NCBI RefSeq assembly: GCF_030506285.1
Contig: NZ_CP119422.1
Span: 248,001 to 312,000 of the forward strand
DNA: 64,000 nucleotides
Source: Catalinimonas niigatensis
GTDB taxonomy: Bacteria > Bacteroidota > Bacteroidia > Cytophagales > Cyclobacteriaceae
Direction of reading: 5' to 3'
The notes beneath the pieces were generated by a model. It did not search any database, had not been told where the DNA came from, and saw only the letters and a list, made by a program, of their open reading frames with translations. The translations under genes and the position numbers were made by a program. This document shows positions 55,716 to 64,000 of this stretch, piece after piece. Position 1 is the first letter of the stretch, and the number at the start of each line of letters is the position of its first letter.

Positions 55716-57002
55716 ATGGCAACATTTGAAATGGTTATGCCCCGTATGGGAGAAAGTATTATGGAAGGAACCATCCTGAAATGGTTAAAAGAGGAAGGAG
55801 ATTTTATTGAGCAAGATGAATCGGTTTTAGAAGTAGCAACTGACAAAGTAGATACTGAAGTTCCGGCCACACATAGCGGAATTCTGAAGAAAATATTAAT
55901 TCAGGAAGGTGAGATAGCAAAAGTAGGGAAAGCAATCGCACTCATAGAAAATGAGCATGCAAACGGTGTAGAAATAAACAACGAGCCCGAAACTATCTTT
56001 ACAGAAAGCAATAAAATATTTGAAAAAAAAGAGCAGAATCAGCAAATTGAAGAAAATCCAGGAAAAAAAAGTAAAGACTCTGAAAGGTTTTATTCTCCTT
56101 TAGTGAAAAATATTGCAAAAGAAGAAGGAATTAGTAAAGAAGAACTTCATCAAATAAATGGTAGTGGAAAAGAAGGAAGAGTTACTAAAAAAGATATACT
56201 GGCTTACATCAAATCCTCACAAAAATTAGAAGATCAACATACTTATTCAGGATCTCAAGTTTTTCATAAATCTGTACCTATCCTAACGAATCAGGGTGAT
56301 GAGATTATTGAAATGGATCGTATGCGTAAGATGATTGCTAGCAGAATGCTTGAATCCAAAGAAATTTCTGCGCATGTTTCTTCCTTTGTTGAAGCTGATG
56401 TTTCCAATATTGTCTTCTGGAGAAATCAGCATAAAGACAAAATTAAAGAAAGGGAAGGTGAATCACTTACCTTCACTCCTATCTTTATAGAAGCTGTTGC
56501 TCAAGCTATTAGAGAGTATCCTATGATTAATGTATCAGTGGATGGAAACCATATTATAAAAAGGAAGAATATTAATATTGGTATGGCAGTGGCTTTGCAA
56601 AATGGAAATTTGATAGTCCCCGTTATAAAAAATGCCGATCAATTAAGTCTGTTTGGCCTTACAAAGAAGGTTAATGAGTTAGCTCAAAAAGCAAGAAATA
56701 ATCAATTAAATGCAGATGATCTTGCGGATGGCACCTATACTGTTTCTAATATTGGTTCTTTTGGTAATATTTTAGGCACCCCTATCATTGTTCAACCTCA
56801 AGTTGCCATTCTCGCTTTGGGTACTATTGTAAAGAAACCAAGTGTAATTGAAACCTCTACTGGAGATGCAATTGGAATTAGGCACAAAATGTATCTCTCT
56901 CATTCTTATGATCATAGAGTGGTTGATGGTGCCTTGGGAGGCATGTTTGTAAAAAGAGTAGCTGATTTACTTGAATCTTTTGATCCTGATAGAGTAATCT
57001 AA
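55716..57002 (+). CDS. 2-oxo acid dehydrogenase E2 (dihydrolipoamide acyltransferase)
   Basis: 428 residues. Lipoyl domain (1-77) with lipoylated Lys44 in VATDKVDTEVPATHSG; a Lys/Glu-rich hinge (80-125); a peripheral-subunit-binding domain (about 128-165, YSPLVKNIAKEEGISKEELHQINGSGKEGRVTKKDI); and the CoA-dependent catalytic domain (about 195-428) with SHSYDHRVVDGALGG, where His400 and Asp404 are the active-site residues, and NIGSFGNILGTPIIVQPQVAILALGTI. The single lipoyl domain and this sequence type fit branched-chain or pyruvate/2-oxoglutarate E2. No E1 or E3 gene is next to it. It is followed by the hairpin at 57009-57050. Confidence 0.94.
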   Translation: MATFEMVMPRMGESIMEGTILKWLKEEGDFIEQDESVLEVATDKVDTEVPATHSGILKKILIQEGEIAKVGKAIALIENEHANGVEINNEPETIFTESNKIFEKKEQNQQIEENPGKKSKDSERFYSPLVKNIAKEEGISKEELHQINGSGKEGRVTKKDILAYIKSSQKLEDQHTYSGSQVFHKSVPILTNQGDEIIEMDRMRKMIASRMLESKEISAHVSSFVEADVSNIVFWRNQHKDKIKEREGESLTFTPIFIEAVAQAIREYPMINVSVDGNHIIKRKNINIGMAVALQNGNLIVPVIKNADQLSLFGLTKKVNELAQKARNNQLNADDLADGTYTVSNIGSFGNILGTPIIVQPQVAILALGTIVKKPSVIETSTGDAIGIRHKMYLSHSYDHRVVDGALGGMFVKRVADLLESFDPDRVI

Positions 57003-57008
57003 ATAAGA

Positions 57009-57050
57009 AAGACCCCAGCAATGATGCAAAAGCAACTCGCCGGGGTCTTA
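57009..57050 (+). terminator. Hairpin between E2 and YfiR-like genes
   Basis: An 8-bp stem (aagacccc ... ggggtctt) with a 25-base loop sits between the convergent genes; the T tail is short, so the strength is uncertain. Confidence 0.6.
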
Positions 57051-57077
57051 GCTCAAACCACAAAGTAAAAAACTACA

Positions 57078-57587
57078 TCAATAAGTCTTTTTAGCTAAAC
57101 CAGCTAATGAATTGGAAACTTTGAGCCCTGCACTTTCTGCAGAACTGCTATTTAATTCAAATCCAATTTTTGAATCTTCAGTAATTATAAAATTTATATG
57201 CGATCCGTTTTGAGCCATGTTATCATGCTCAGTAATCACTAAGGTTCCTTTACGTTGTAATTTCGCCGTAATATCGCTGGCATTTACCTTTTCATACTTA
57301 GTGACAAATACTACATCACTTTGTCCTACCTCGCTAAGATTTTCACATTTTTTAACTACCAGATTACGATTCTGAATAGTTTTCTTTTTTTCCATAATAC
57401 CTAGCATTTCACGATAAGCAGTATTATTTCCCACCACGCTGATGACGAAATCCTGACTGGCTTTATCAGAAGGCCACTCTATATACTTGCTAAAATTATA
57501 GATGAAAATTGGATGATACTTATACTCTTGTGCAAAACTAAAAGTGGCTGAGCATAAGAGTAAGCAAATGAACAATAGTTTTTTCAT
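57078..57587 (-). CDS. YfiR/DUF4154-family periplasmic protein
   Basis: 169 residues with a signal peptide (to about residue 19, SFAQE). The body shows the family pattern HPIFIYNFSKYIEWP near the start, FVISVVGNN, VVKKCENLSEVGQSDVVFVTKYEK, and TLVITEHDNMAQNGSHINFIITEDSKIGFELNSSSAESAGLKVSNSL. In gammaproteobacteria YfiR inhibits a diguanylate cyclase; in Bacteroidota the same fold is common and unlinked to that. The two cysteine pairs of the Pseudomonas protein are absent. No cyclase gene is next to it. Confidence 0.87.
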   Translation of the reverse strand: MKKLLFICLLLCSATFSFAQEYKYHPIFIYNFSKYIEWPSDKASQDFVISVVGNNTAYREMLGIMEKKKTIQNRNLVVKKCENLSEVGQSDVVFVTKYEKVNASDITAKLQRKGTLVITEHDNMAQNGSHINFIITEDSKIGFELNSSSAESAGLKVSNSLAGLAKKTY

Positions 57588-57901
57588 GTAGATTAATTTA
57601 AGTTCTAATTAGCTTTTTCTTCGTAGTTCTTTACAAAGATGAAACTGTTTCTTAGAATAGTAAAACTAATTACATGTAAAATATTACTTATGTATAATTT
57701 GTGAAATGAGGCATATTATAATGCAATTTTGAACTGTAAAAATACAAAAACACTATACTCAAGAAAAAATTTACCTTGAAAAGCTTATATTTTTTACATT
57801 AAGAATTTATTCTTACACAAAATTTGTCACAATTCTCTTATTTCTATTGAAATCAAATCTGCTTTGAGGGGGTTATTGTTGGTAATTTTATTTCTAACTA
57901 C
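57588..57901. other. 314-bp AT-rich divergent promoter region
   Basis: Between the divergent YfiR-like and small membrane protein genes. Very AT-rich; no repeat, hairpin or reading frame of note. Confidence 0.5.
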
Positions 57902-58198
57902 ATGTTTATAGATCTAGCGTTAGTTGGTCTCCTCTTTTTGTTATCAATTCCAGCGATTACAGCGTACTTTGCTTATAGTCACGGAAGATCTTTTTGGTTT
58001 TGGTTTGGTATAGGATGCATCATTCCTGTATTAGCAAATTTTATAATTATATATTTATGCCGAAAAGATGCTGTCAAAGCTGAAAAAAGAAAAGTTCCTG
58101 GTTTAAGCAGGTATGAAGATGAATGGATGGATGAGTATATTACCAATATTATTGAAATTGGTAGTTCAAATAAAAAAAAATTTAACAGGCTTAAGTAA
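57902..58198 (+). CDS. Small two-span membrane protein, unknown function
   Basis: 98 residues. Two membrane segments (LALVGLLFLLSIPAITAYFAY at about 5-25; FWFGIGCIIPVLANFIIIYLC at about 33-53) joined by SHGRSFWFW, followed by a basic, soluble C-terminal half (KDAVKAEKRKVPGLSRYEDEWMDEYITN). The arrangement resembles small 'phospholipase_D-nuclease-N / cardiolipin-like' membrane anchors, but no family is certain. Stand-alone gene, 64 bp before the DUF1080-type gene on the same strand. Confidence 0.7.
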   Translation: MFIDLALVGLLFLLSIPAITAYFAYSHGRSFWFWFGIGCIIPVLANFIIIYLCRKDAVKAEKRKVPGLSRYEDEWMDEYITNIIEIGSSNKKKFNRLK

Positions 58199-58262
58199 AA
58201 ATATCCCTCAAACCTAAACTACATTATTTGCTATATTAGAATTTATTCAATTCTTTAAGTTC

Positions 58263-60146
58263 ATGACTCAACAACCAAAACTTCAATGTATTATCGTGGT
58301 GTTATGCCTTTTTTATTCTTGTACAGAAAAGTCAGATAAAGAAAAACAGATTAACACTCATTTACCGTTTACTACGATTAGCTTTAATTCATTAGCTTCT
58401 TTTCAGGAGACTCAAGCAAGTAATTGGCAAACTGTAGAAAATGTATATGCTAGTCGTCATGAAGAGCATCATCTTGATGCCGAAAAAGGCTCAGGAATTT
58501 TGGTAAATCTACCTGATGATCAGAACAAATCAAATCTCTATACCTCTTTTGAACATGGTGATATAGAATTTGAGTTAGATTTCATGATGCCTAAAGGATC
58601 AAATTCAGGAATTTACCTACAAGGGCGGTATGAAATTCAGCTTTTAGATAGTTGGGGCAAAGAAAAGCTCAGTCCCGGTGACTGTGGGGGTATATATGAA
58701 CGTTGGAACGATCAAACAGAATCAGGATACGAAGGCATAGCGCCTACTTTAAATGCTGCTAAAGCACCCGGGCTTTGGCAAAATCTCAAAGTTAGATTTC
58801 AGGCCCCAAGATTTGATCAGAGTGGAAAAAAAATTGCCAACGCACGATTTCTTGAAGTCATTCTTAATGAAGCAACCATTCATAAAAATGTTGAGGTGAC
58901 TGGCCCTACAAGAGGATCATTCTTCGAGAATGAATCCCAAATGGGTCCAATCGTAATCCAAGGAGATCATGGCCCTATCGCATTTCGTGATTTTCGCTAT
59001 AAGCTGTACGACCAGGAAAAAATCCAATTGGCTGATATGCGTTACAAATTTTATCAAGGTGAATTTGACTCATTTGATACTCTCGCCTCCCTTACTCCCA
59101 GCAAAGAAGCAGCCACTGATTCTTTAACCTTTAAAGCAGCTGGTGATTTTGATAGGTATGCCATTGAGTTTGAAGGAATACTTACTGCTCCACGGGAAGG
59201 GGATTATTTATTTGATGTGAGAGGCTATGGACCTATCAGGTTAATGATTAATAATCAATTGGTAGCGGAAAATATGTTGGCACAGGATATGAGCGATGCT
59301 GGTTATGGGGAAGTAAATTTAAGTGAAGGTAATCATAGCTTTACCTTAACATTTCTGAAAAATGACAGTCCGTGGAGAAAAGGGATGAGTGTAGCATATG
59401 AAGGTCCCCAGATTCCAAAAGCATCTCTTCAGGCAAAATCCTCAGTACCTACTCCCCCACCCCCTAAACCTCTTATTGTCATTGCTGACGAAAATGTAGA
59501 AGTTCAAAGAGGATTTTTAATGCACAACGGAGTAAAAAGAACACATACTATCACTGTAGGAACACCTCAACATATCAATTACGCTTTGGAAATGAGTAAT
59601 GGAGCCCTCTTGGATGGATGGCGTGGCTCTTTTGTAGATGCTACTGATATGTGGCACGAAAGAGGGGAAGCACAACTTATACAACCTTTAGGTAGCGCAT
59701 TAGAATTTTCAGGCAAACCCATGTTAGCTAGTTTAGAAAGTTCAACTGCCGAATGGCCAGATACATTAGTAACTGACAATGGTCCATTTTCATATAATGG
59801 ATATGAGCTTAATTCAAATGGTCTCCCTATTTATCAATATCATTGGAATAATACCTTAATACATGATTTGATTTTACCTGATACTACTATTTATGGATTG
59901 GTTAGAGAGCTAGACTTCCAGTCTGATAGCCCACAAAACGATTTGTACTGCTTATTAGCAGAGGGAAGTAGCATAGAAAAACTAGAAGATGGAAGCTATG
60001 CTGTTGATGATAAAAATTACTATCTCATATTGTTAGAAGCAGGAAGCAGTGAGCCTATTATACGAAATCAAGGAAATCTCCAGCAATTGATATTAGCTGT
60101 ACAATCTTCCTCTCAACAAAAAGTAAAATACAGCCTAATCTGGTAA
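58263..60146 (+). CDS. Exported 3-keto-disaccharide hydrolase (DUF1080) domain protein with PA14-like domain
   Basis: 627 residues. Lipoprotein-type signal (LCLFYSCTEKSD, Cys about residue 20). Domain 1 (about 30-245) is the DUF1080 jelly-roll: DIEFELDFMMPKGSNSGIYLQGRYEIQLLDSWGKEKL and GPIVIQGDHGPIAFRDFRY. Domain 2 (about 250-385) is PA14-like, usually carbohydrate binding (GDYLFDVRGYGPIRLMINNQLVAENM). Domain 3 (about 400-627) resembles the unnamed C-terminal module that in related bacteria accompanies sorbosone-dehydrogenase-like proteins. It is 20 bp upstream of the propeller/cupredoxin gene, so the two should act together on a glycan or oxidised sugar outside the inner membrane. Confidence 0.88.
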   Translation: MTQQPKLQCIIVVLCLFYSCTEKSDKEKQINTHLPFTTISFNSLASFQETQASNWQTVENVYASRHEEHHLDAEKGSGILVNLPDDQNKSNLYTSFEHGDIEFELDFMMPKGSNSGIYLQGRYEIQLLDSWGKEKLSPGDCGGIYERWNDQTESGYEGIAPTLNAAKAPGLWQNLKVRFQAPRFDQSGKKIANARFLEVILNEATIHKNVEVTGPTRGSFFENESQMGPIVIQGDHGPIAFRDFRYKLYDQEKIQLADMRYKFYQGEFDSFDTLASLTPSKEAATDSLTFKAAGDFDRYAIEFEGILTAPREGDYLFDVRGYGPIRLMINNQLVAENMLAQDMSDAGYGEVNLSEGNHSFTLTFLKNDSPWRKGMSVAYEGPQIPKASLQAKSSVPTPPPPKPLIVIADENVEVQRGFLMHNGVKRTHTITVGTPQHINYALEMSNGALLDGWRGSFVDATDMWHERGEAQLIQPLGSALEFSGKPMLASLESSTAEWPDTLVTDNGPFSYNGYELNSNGLPIYQYHWNNTLIHDLILPDTTIYGLVRELDFQSDSPQNDLYCLLAEGSSIEKLEDGSYAVDDKNYYLILLEAGSSEPIIRNQGNLQQLILAVQSSSQQKVKYSLIW

Positions 60147-60166
60147 ACAGCTTAAAATACAGACCT

Positions 60167-62161
60167 ATGACAATCAAATATATCCTTATTACTACATTTA
60201 TTTTCTTTATTTCACTTCCTAAACTTCTTGCCCAGAATACAGTAAGTGACAAAGAAAATGAGTTTTATAAGATCACGACAGTTCCCATCCCTGAAGATAT
60301 CGTTCTGGAAGTAGGTGGTATGGCTTTCATGCCCGACAATCGTCTTGCAGTTACAACACGTCGTGGAGAAATCTGGTTAATCCAGAACCCTTACATGAAA
60401 AACGGCAAGCAACCCCAATACAAAAAATTTGCTTCCGGATTACATGAACCACTGGGTTTAGCTTATCGTAATGGAGCACTCTACACTACACAACGCGCCG
60501 AGCTAACCAAGATTACAGATACTAATCAGGATGACCGGGGAGATAAGTTTGAAACCATTTATTCCTGGCCACTTTCAGGTAATTATCATGAGTATTCCTA
60601 TGGTCCTCTTTTCTTACCAAATGGGGACATGCTGGTAACTTTAAATTTAGGCTGGATAGGTTATGGTGCCAGTTTGGTCAAGTGGAGAGGCTGGATGCTT
60701 AAAATTACTGAAGATGGAGAGATGACGCCTATTGCAACCGGTCTGCGTTCTCCGGCTGGATTTGGTTTTGATATGGACGGTGAAGTTTTCTATGCTGAAA
60801 ACCAGGGAGACTGGATAGGATCAGGAAGGATCACTCATTTAGAAGAAGGTGATTTTGCCGGCAACCCAGCCGGACTCAAATGGTCAGGTGAACCATTATC
60901 CCCTCTTGATTTAAAGCCTAACCAAATTCCTGATTCAGTAGGGTTGATGCATGAATTCGCAAAAGAAGTAGCCAGCCTGAAAATTCCTACGGTTTGGTTT
61001 CCACACACCATTATGGGTATTTCAACATCCGCTATACTTACTGATACAACTGGTGGAAAATTTGGGCCTTTTGAAGGGCAAATGCTGGTAGGTGATCAGG
61101 GACATAGCAAAATCATGAGAGTAGTTTTGGAAAAAGTAAACGGGGAATATCAAGGCGCTTGTTTCCCTTTCAAAGAAGGTTTTTCTTCCGGTGTACTACG
61201 TTTTGCATGGGGCACGGATGGTTCTTTATTCGTAGGCATGACAAGTCGTGGATGGTCATCTACCGGAAAAGATATGTACGGATTGCAAAAATTATCATGG
61301 TCGGGTAAAACACCGTTTGAAATTAAGACAATGAAAGCCATGAGTGACGGATTTGAACTTGAATTTACTGAACCTGTACAAAAATCAGTGGCAGAAGATA
61401 TCAATTCATATAGCATGACCAGCTTTAACTATAGTTATCACAGAAGCTATGGTAGCCCCATTATTCAGCAACAAACTTGTCCTATTGTAGCAGCGATGGT
61501 ATCTGAGGATCGTATGAAAGTAAGGTTGCACATTGATGGGTTAAGGGCAGGCTATATTCATGAAATCAAAGCAAATGGAATTCGTTCTTCTAAGGGAAAT
61601 TCTTTACTACATCCAGTAGGATATTATACTTTAAATAATATTCCTGAGGGAGACAGTTCCCAACCTATGATTGCCAGTAGCAATACAGAAGTTACCGAAA
61701 AAGATAATACGATCAGTTGTGGATGGGATGAATCTAAAAGAATTACCGAAATGCCTTCTGACTGGAACAATGAAGCTGATATTGTCATCAATATTGGTAC
61801 AGAACCAGGATTGAAGTTCAGCGTCAAAAATTTTGAGGTACCTGCTGGTGCAAAAGTGCAGTTAACTTTTACAAATAATGATGATATGCTTCACAATCTG
61901 GTCGTGGCTAAGCCGGGAACCATTGAAGGAGTAAGTACTGCCTCCATGCAAATGGGCTTGGAAGGCCCACAAAAAGGATACATTCCTAACTCAGATAATA
62001 TTATCTACCATACCTGTATTCTTCAGCCTGAAACCAGCGAAAGTATTTATTTTGTGGTGCCAAAAGAAGGTGACTATCCATATGTCTGTACTTTTCCCGG
62101 CCATGCTCAGGTGATGAGAGGCGTGATGAAAGTGACGCCTGCCACCACAGCTTCACGTTAA
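60167..62161 (+). CDS. Sorbosone-dehydrogenase-like beta-propeller with C-terminal azurin-type cupredoxin domain
   Basis: 664 residues with a signal peptide (to about residue 22, KLLAQN). Residues about 30-420 form a six-bladed propeller of the PQQ/sorbosone-dehydrogenase or DUF7133 type (GMAFMPDNRLAVTTRRGEIWLI, LGLAYRNGALYTTQ, GFGFDMDGEVFYAENQGDW, LVGDQGHSKIMRV). A linker domain follows. The last 110 residues are a cupredoxin with type-1 copper ligands His576, Cys641, His646 and Met650 in azurin spacing (HNLVV and YVCTFPGHAQVM). It may oxidise a sugar and pass electrons to its own copper centre. It ends at the terminator 62171-62204 and follows the DUF1080-type gene by 20 bp. Confidence 0.9.
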   Translation: MTIKYILITTFIFFISLPKLLAQNTVSDKENEFYKITTVPIPEDIVLEVGGMAFMPDNRLAVTTRRGEIWLIQNPYMKNGKQPQYKKFASGLHEPLGLAYRNGALYTTQRAELTKITDTNQDDRGDKFETIYSWPLSGNYHEYSYGPLFLPNGDMLVTLNLGWIGYGASLVKWRGWMLKITEDGEMTPIATGLRSPAGFGFDMDGEVFYAENQGDWIGSGRITHLEEGDFAGNPAGLKWSGEPLSPLDLKPNQIPDSVGLMHEFAKEVASLKIPTVWFPHTIMGISTSAILTDTTGGKFGPFEGQMLVGDQGHSKIMRVVLEKVNGEYQGACFPFKEGFSSGVLRFAWGTDGSLFVGMTSRGWSSTGKDMYGLQKLSWSGKTPFEIKTMKAMSDGFELEFTEPVQKSVAEDINSYSMTSFNYSYHRSYGSPIIQQQTCPIVAAMVSEDRMKVRLHIDGLRAGYIHEIKANGIRSSKGNSLLHPVGYYTLNNIPEGDSSQPMIASSNTEVTEKDNTISCGWDESKRITEMPSDWNNEADIVINIGTEPGLKFSVKNFEVPAGAKVQLTFTNNDDMLHNLVVAKPGTIEGVSTASMQMGLEGPQKGYIPNSDNIIYHTCILQPETSESIYFVVPKEGDYPYVCTFPGHAQVMRGVMKVTPATTASR

Positions 62162-62170
62162 AATAATACT

Positions 62171-62204
62171 AGCCCTTTCCAAAAAGAAAGGGCTATGTTT
62201 TTAT
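62171..62204 (+). terminator. Rho-independent terminator
   Basis: A 9-bp stem (agccctttc against gaaagggct) around a 6-base A-rich loop, followed by atgttttt, 10 bases after the stop of the propeller/cupredoxin gene. Confidence 0.88.
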
Positions 62205-62341
62205 TCCTCTACACGATTCTATCTGCACCCTGTCTTTTTAAAATCCACTCAGATTCTGTTAGATGCTTAGAAACCATCAAACCGGTATTGCCAAAAATAG
62301 TATGCTTGATATGTAAATTCCTTTGAAAGGTATTGAAATTA

Positions 62342-63193
62342 TTATTCCTTAAATATCAAAACAGGATAAGTTGCAAAATAAGCAATTTCACGGGCTGTAC
62401 TTTCATTAAAAATACGTTGTATCGCATTGCGGGGCTTATAAAGTAATGCCAGCAGATCAGCGTTTTCACGAATCACATATGCATCTATGCCGTGCGCAGG
62501 ATCATCGTGATATTCAACCGCAAACTTCAACTTTGGATAATTCAGATAGGTTTTGGTTTGTTCAACATACTCATTATACATAGCTTCTTCTATTTTATTA
62601 TCCTTAGGACATACGTGCACAATATCCAGTTCAGCATCAGTAGAAGCGGTAAATGCGATCAGTTTATTCAAAATATCCTTGTCTTCCATCTGATAATCAG
62701 ATGCGAAAACCACCTTTTTTACTTTATGGTATTTTGCATTTTCAGGTATACCCATAACCGGGCAATGGGCTAAGGAAATTGTACGTACAGTATTACTTCC
62801 AATATATTTTTCTACCACATCCTTTACTCCTGTCGTACCCATCACAATCAAATCATATCCATGCTCTTCAGCATAGGAAGAAATTTGTTTGTTTAATGGA
62901 CCATAAGTAAAGTGATAATCACACTGTAACAATCCTTTGGGTTTGCTCAACTCATTTACTTCATTGGTAAGTCTTTTGAGCACCTTTTCTGCTGTTGCTA
63001 CTAAATCATCCCATTCAGGAATATTTTCAAATGAGTTTAGTAAGCCCTGAGATAAGGCCTCACCGAATTCTTCTTCGGTAAACACATGGATTAATGTCAA
63101 CGTTGAATGATGCTGTTCTCCGATGTGAGCGGCAAATTCAATAGCATTAATAGAATCTGATGAAAAATCTATTGGGCAAAGTATTTTTTTCAT
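62342..63193 (-). CDS. Universal stress protein, two tandem UspA domains
   Basis: 283 residues. Domain 1 (about 1-150) starts KKILCPIDFSSDSINAIEFA and has the ATP-binding signature G-2x-G-9x-G-S in VMGTTGVKDVVEKYIGSNT. Domain 2 (about 155-283, KVVFASDYQMEDKDILNKLIAF) lacks the glycine signature near its end (ALLYKPRNAIQRIFNEST), so only the first domain is expected to bind ATP. Cytoplasmic stress protein; single gene, convergent with the cupredoxin gene. Confidence 0.94.
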   Translation of the reverse strand: MKKILCPIDFSSDSINAIEFAAHIGEQHHSTLTLIHVFTEEEFGEALSQGLLNSFENIPEWDDLVATAEKVLKRLTNEVNELSKPKGLLQCDYHFTYGPLNKQISSYAEEHGYDLIVMGTTGVKDVVEKYIGSNTVRTISLAHCPVMGIPENAKYHKVKKVVFASDYQMEDKDILNKLIAFTASTDAELDIVHVCPKDNKIEEAMYNEYVEQTKTYLNYPKLKFAVEYHDDPAHGIDAYVIRENADLLALLYKPRNAIQRIFNESTAREIAYFATYPVLIFKE

Positions 63194-63441
63194 GATATAG
63201 GCGCGTTAAAAAAATTAATTCAATGTAAAATGTAAAAAATTTAGATAACCTTCACCACCAACATTCAGTATTCTTTGTGTAAATCCTGTTCATTCATAAG
63301 CGGCTCACCGCTAAGCATTCTATGGTGATTCTCTACGATTTTGCAAACTGTAGATTAAGGATTGATGTTGCTGGGAATCAACAATTCATTTTCTCATGGT
63401 TTTGTCGGCCTATCGGTAAGGATCAGTAGGACACATATTTT

Positions 63442-64000
63442 TTACTTCGCTTTAGAAGTCCATCGGTTATTTTTAATTCTGAATCGCCAGGGAAGTAAAG
63501 CGTCTTCTTCTGCATAGTCTATCCCGACTCTGGGACTGGCAATGATATCGTTTTCGTTAACTTCTACTCCCCTATCCTCAATCCAAATTTTTTCACCAGT
63601 AGTCAAATCTGCTCCATATAGTTCTTTGTTTATTCCTAAAGCCTGGCTCAGCATCCCTGGTCCGGCGGTTAGTCGTAAAGAAAAATCATGCAGATTCCGT
63701 CTCTGCTGCATGGTTTCAATTCCATCGGTGGGTTCAATGGCCCTGACCAACACCGCATCCGCCTTATTTTCTACATTGGTGATAATATTAAAGAGATCAT
63801 ACATTCCATATATTTTGTAAACATAAGCCACTCCTCCGGTATGAAACATAATCTCTGTGCGGGTAGTACGCTTTTGCATATGCGAATGACAAGCCTTATC
63901 ATTGACATGAGCGTAAGCTTCTGTTTCTACAATCTTGCCTCCACAGATTTTTCCTTGCAGCTTGGTGAAAAGATATTTTCCTAAAAATGCCTTACTTAGG
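63442..64000 (-). CDS. 3-methyladenine DNA glycosylase (AAG/MPG family), N-terminus beyond window
   Basis: At least 186 residues; the frame is open to the right edge, so the true start lies outside. The family motifs are seen from the edge inward: YLFTKLQGKICGGKIVETEAYAHVNDKACHSH (the ETEAY catalytic motif, Glu as the base-excision acid), RTEIMFHTGGVAYVYKIYGMYDLFNIIT, VLVRAIEPTDGIETM, LTAGPGMLSQALGI and a C-terminal IASPRVGIDYAEEDALLPWRFRI. It removes alkylated purines and hypoxanthine from DNA. An ATG at 63879 lies inside the conserved part and is not the start. Confidence 0.93.
   Translation of the reverse strand, partial: LSKAFLGKYLFTKLQGKICGGKIVETEAYAHVNDKACHSHMQKRTTRTEIMFHTGGVAYVYKIYGMYDLFNIITNVENKADAVLVRAIEPTDGIETMQQRRNLHDFSLRLTAGPGMLSQALGINKELYGADLTTGEKIWIEDRGVEVNENDIIASPRVGIDYAEEDALLPWRFRIKNNRWTSKAK

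Noticed and set aside
1-64000. CRISPR arrays, rRNA or tRNA genes
   Set aside because: No spaced identical repeats of the CRISPR kind, no T-loop/anticodon-arm pattern and no rRNA-like conserved stretch was noticed on reading; a covariance-model search was not possible.

Overview
This window is a chromosomal segment of a Bacteroidota bacterium, most likely a marine or free-living member of the Cytophagales. The signs are two SusC/SusD outer-membrane uptake systems each with its own FecR/ECF sigma pair, two further carboxypeptidase-regulatory-like TonB receptors, a protein with a C-terminal CHU_C (type IX secretion, type B) sorting domain, a LytS/LytTR pair, lipoprotein signals of the Bacteroidota kind, and a TAtcTTTG-type promoter -7 box. 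No rRNA, tRNA or CRISPR array was recognised.

Layout. 1-5.5 kb: first uptake locus on the minus strand (sigma factor, FecR, SusC with STN domain, start of SusD running off the left edge). 5.7-17.8 kb: a long minus-strand carbohydrate catabolic region: LacI-type regulator, two Gfo/Idh/MocA oxidoreductases, an enolase-superfamily dehydratase, then an Nramp-like transporter, an atypical short-chain dehydrogenase/epimerase, a dihydrodipicolinate-synthase-like lyase, a sodium:solute symporter, NagB-like and NagA. Opposite to it (18-21.5 kb, plus strand) lie an SGNH hydrolase, a GH35/DUF5597-type glycosidase and an AraD1/GguC-like FAH-superfamily enzyme. 21.6-24.4 kb: an exported alpha/beta hydrolase, a dienelactone-hydrolase-like protein and DoxX. 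24.9-29.2 kb: TonB receptor divergent from a LytS/LytTR two-component pair. 29.3-41.3 kb: large type-IX-secreted protein, a gene-poor 1.5 kb stretch, another TonB receptor, an amidohydrolase lipoprotein, an ABC-F ATPase and an alkaline-phosphatase-family protein. 41.7-48.6 kb: second complete sigma/FecR/SusC/SusD locus. 49-55.5 kb: a BamA/D15-like barrel protein, then a mobile-DNA region holding an intact IS21 element with 8-bp target duplication, a frame-broken transposase remnant, an IS3-type orfA/orfB pair, an 80-bp direct repeat and an orphan gene fragment. 55.7-64 kb: E2 acyltransferase, YfiR-like protein, a small membrane protein, a DUF1080/PA14 lipoprotein paired with a beta-propeller/cupredoxin protein, a universal stress protein and a 3-methyladenine DNA glycosylase that runs off the right edge.

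How the genes may work together. The most coherent unit is the 5.7-21.5 kb region. A perfect 20-bp palindrome with a central CG (16540-16559) sits before the oxidoreductase genes; degenerate copies precede the Nramp-like gene (12481-12498) and, far away, the TonB receptor at 33717 (33616-33633). I infer one LacI-controlled regulon joining glycan cleavage, outer- and inner-membrane uptake and oxidative (sugar-acid/amino-sugar) breakdown. Two members look altered from their textbook families: the Nramp-like protein lacks the DPGN and MPH metal-binding motifs, and the epimerase-like protein has Cys where the YxxxK lysine should be. The substrate cannot be read from the sequence.
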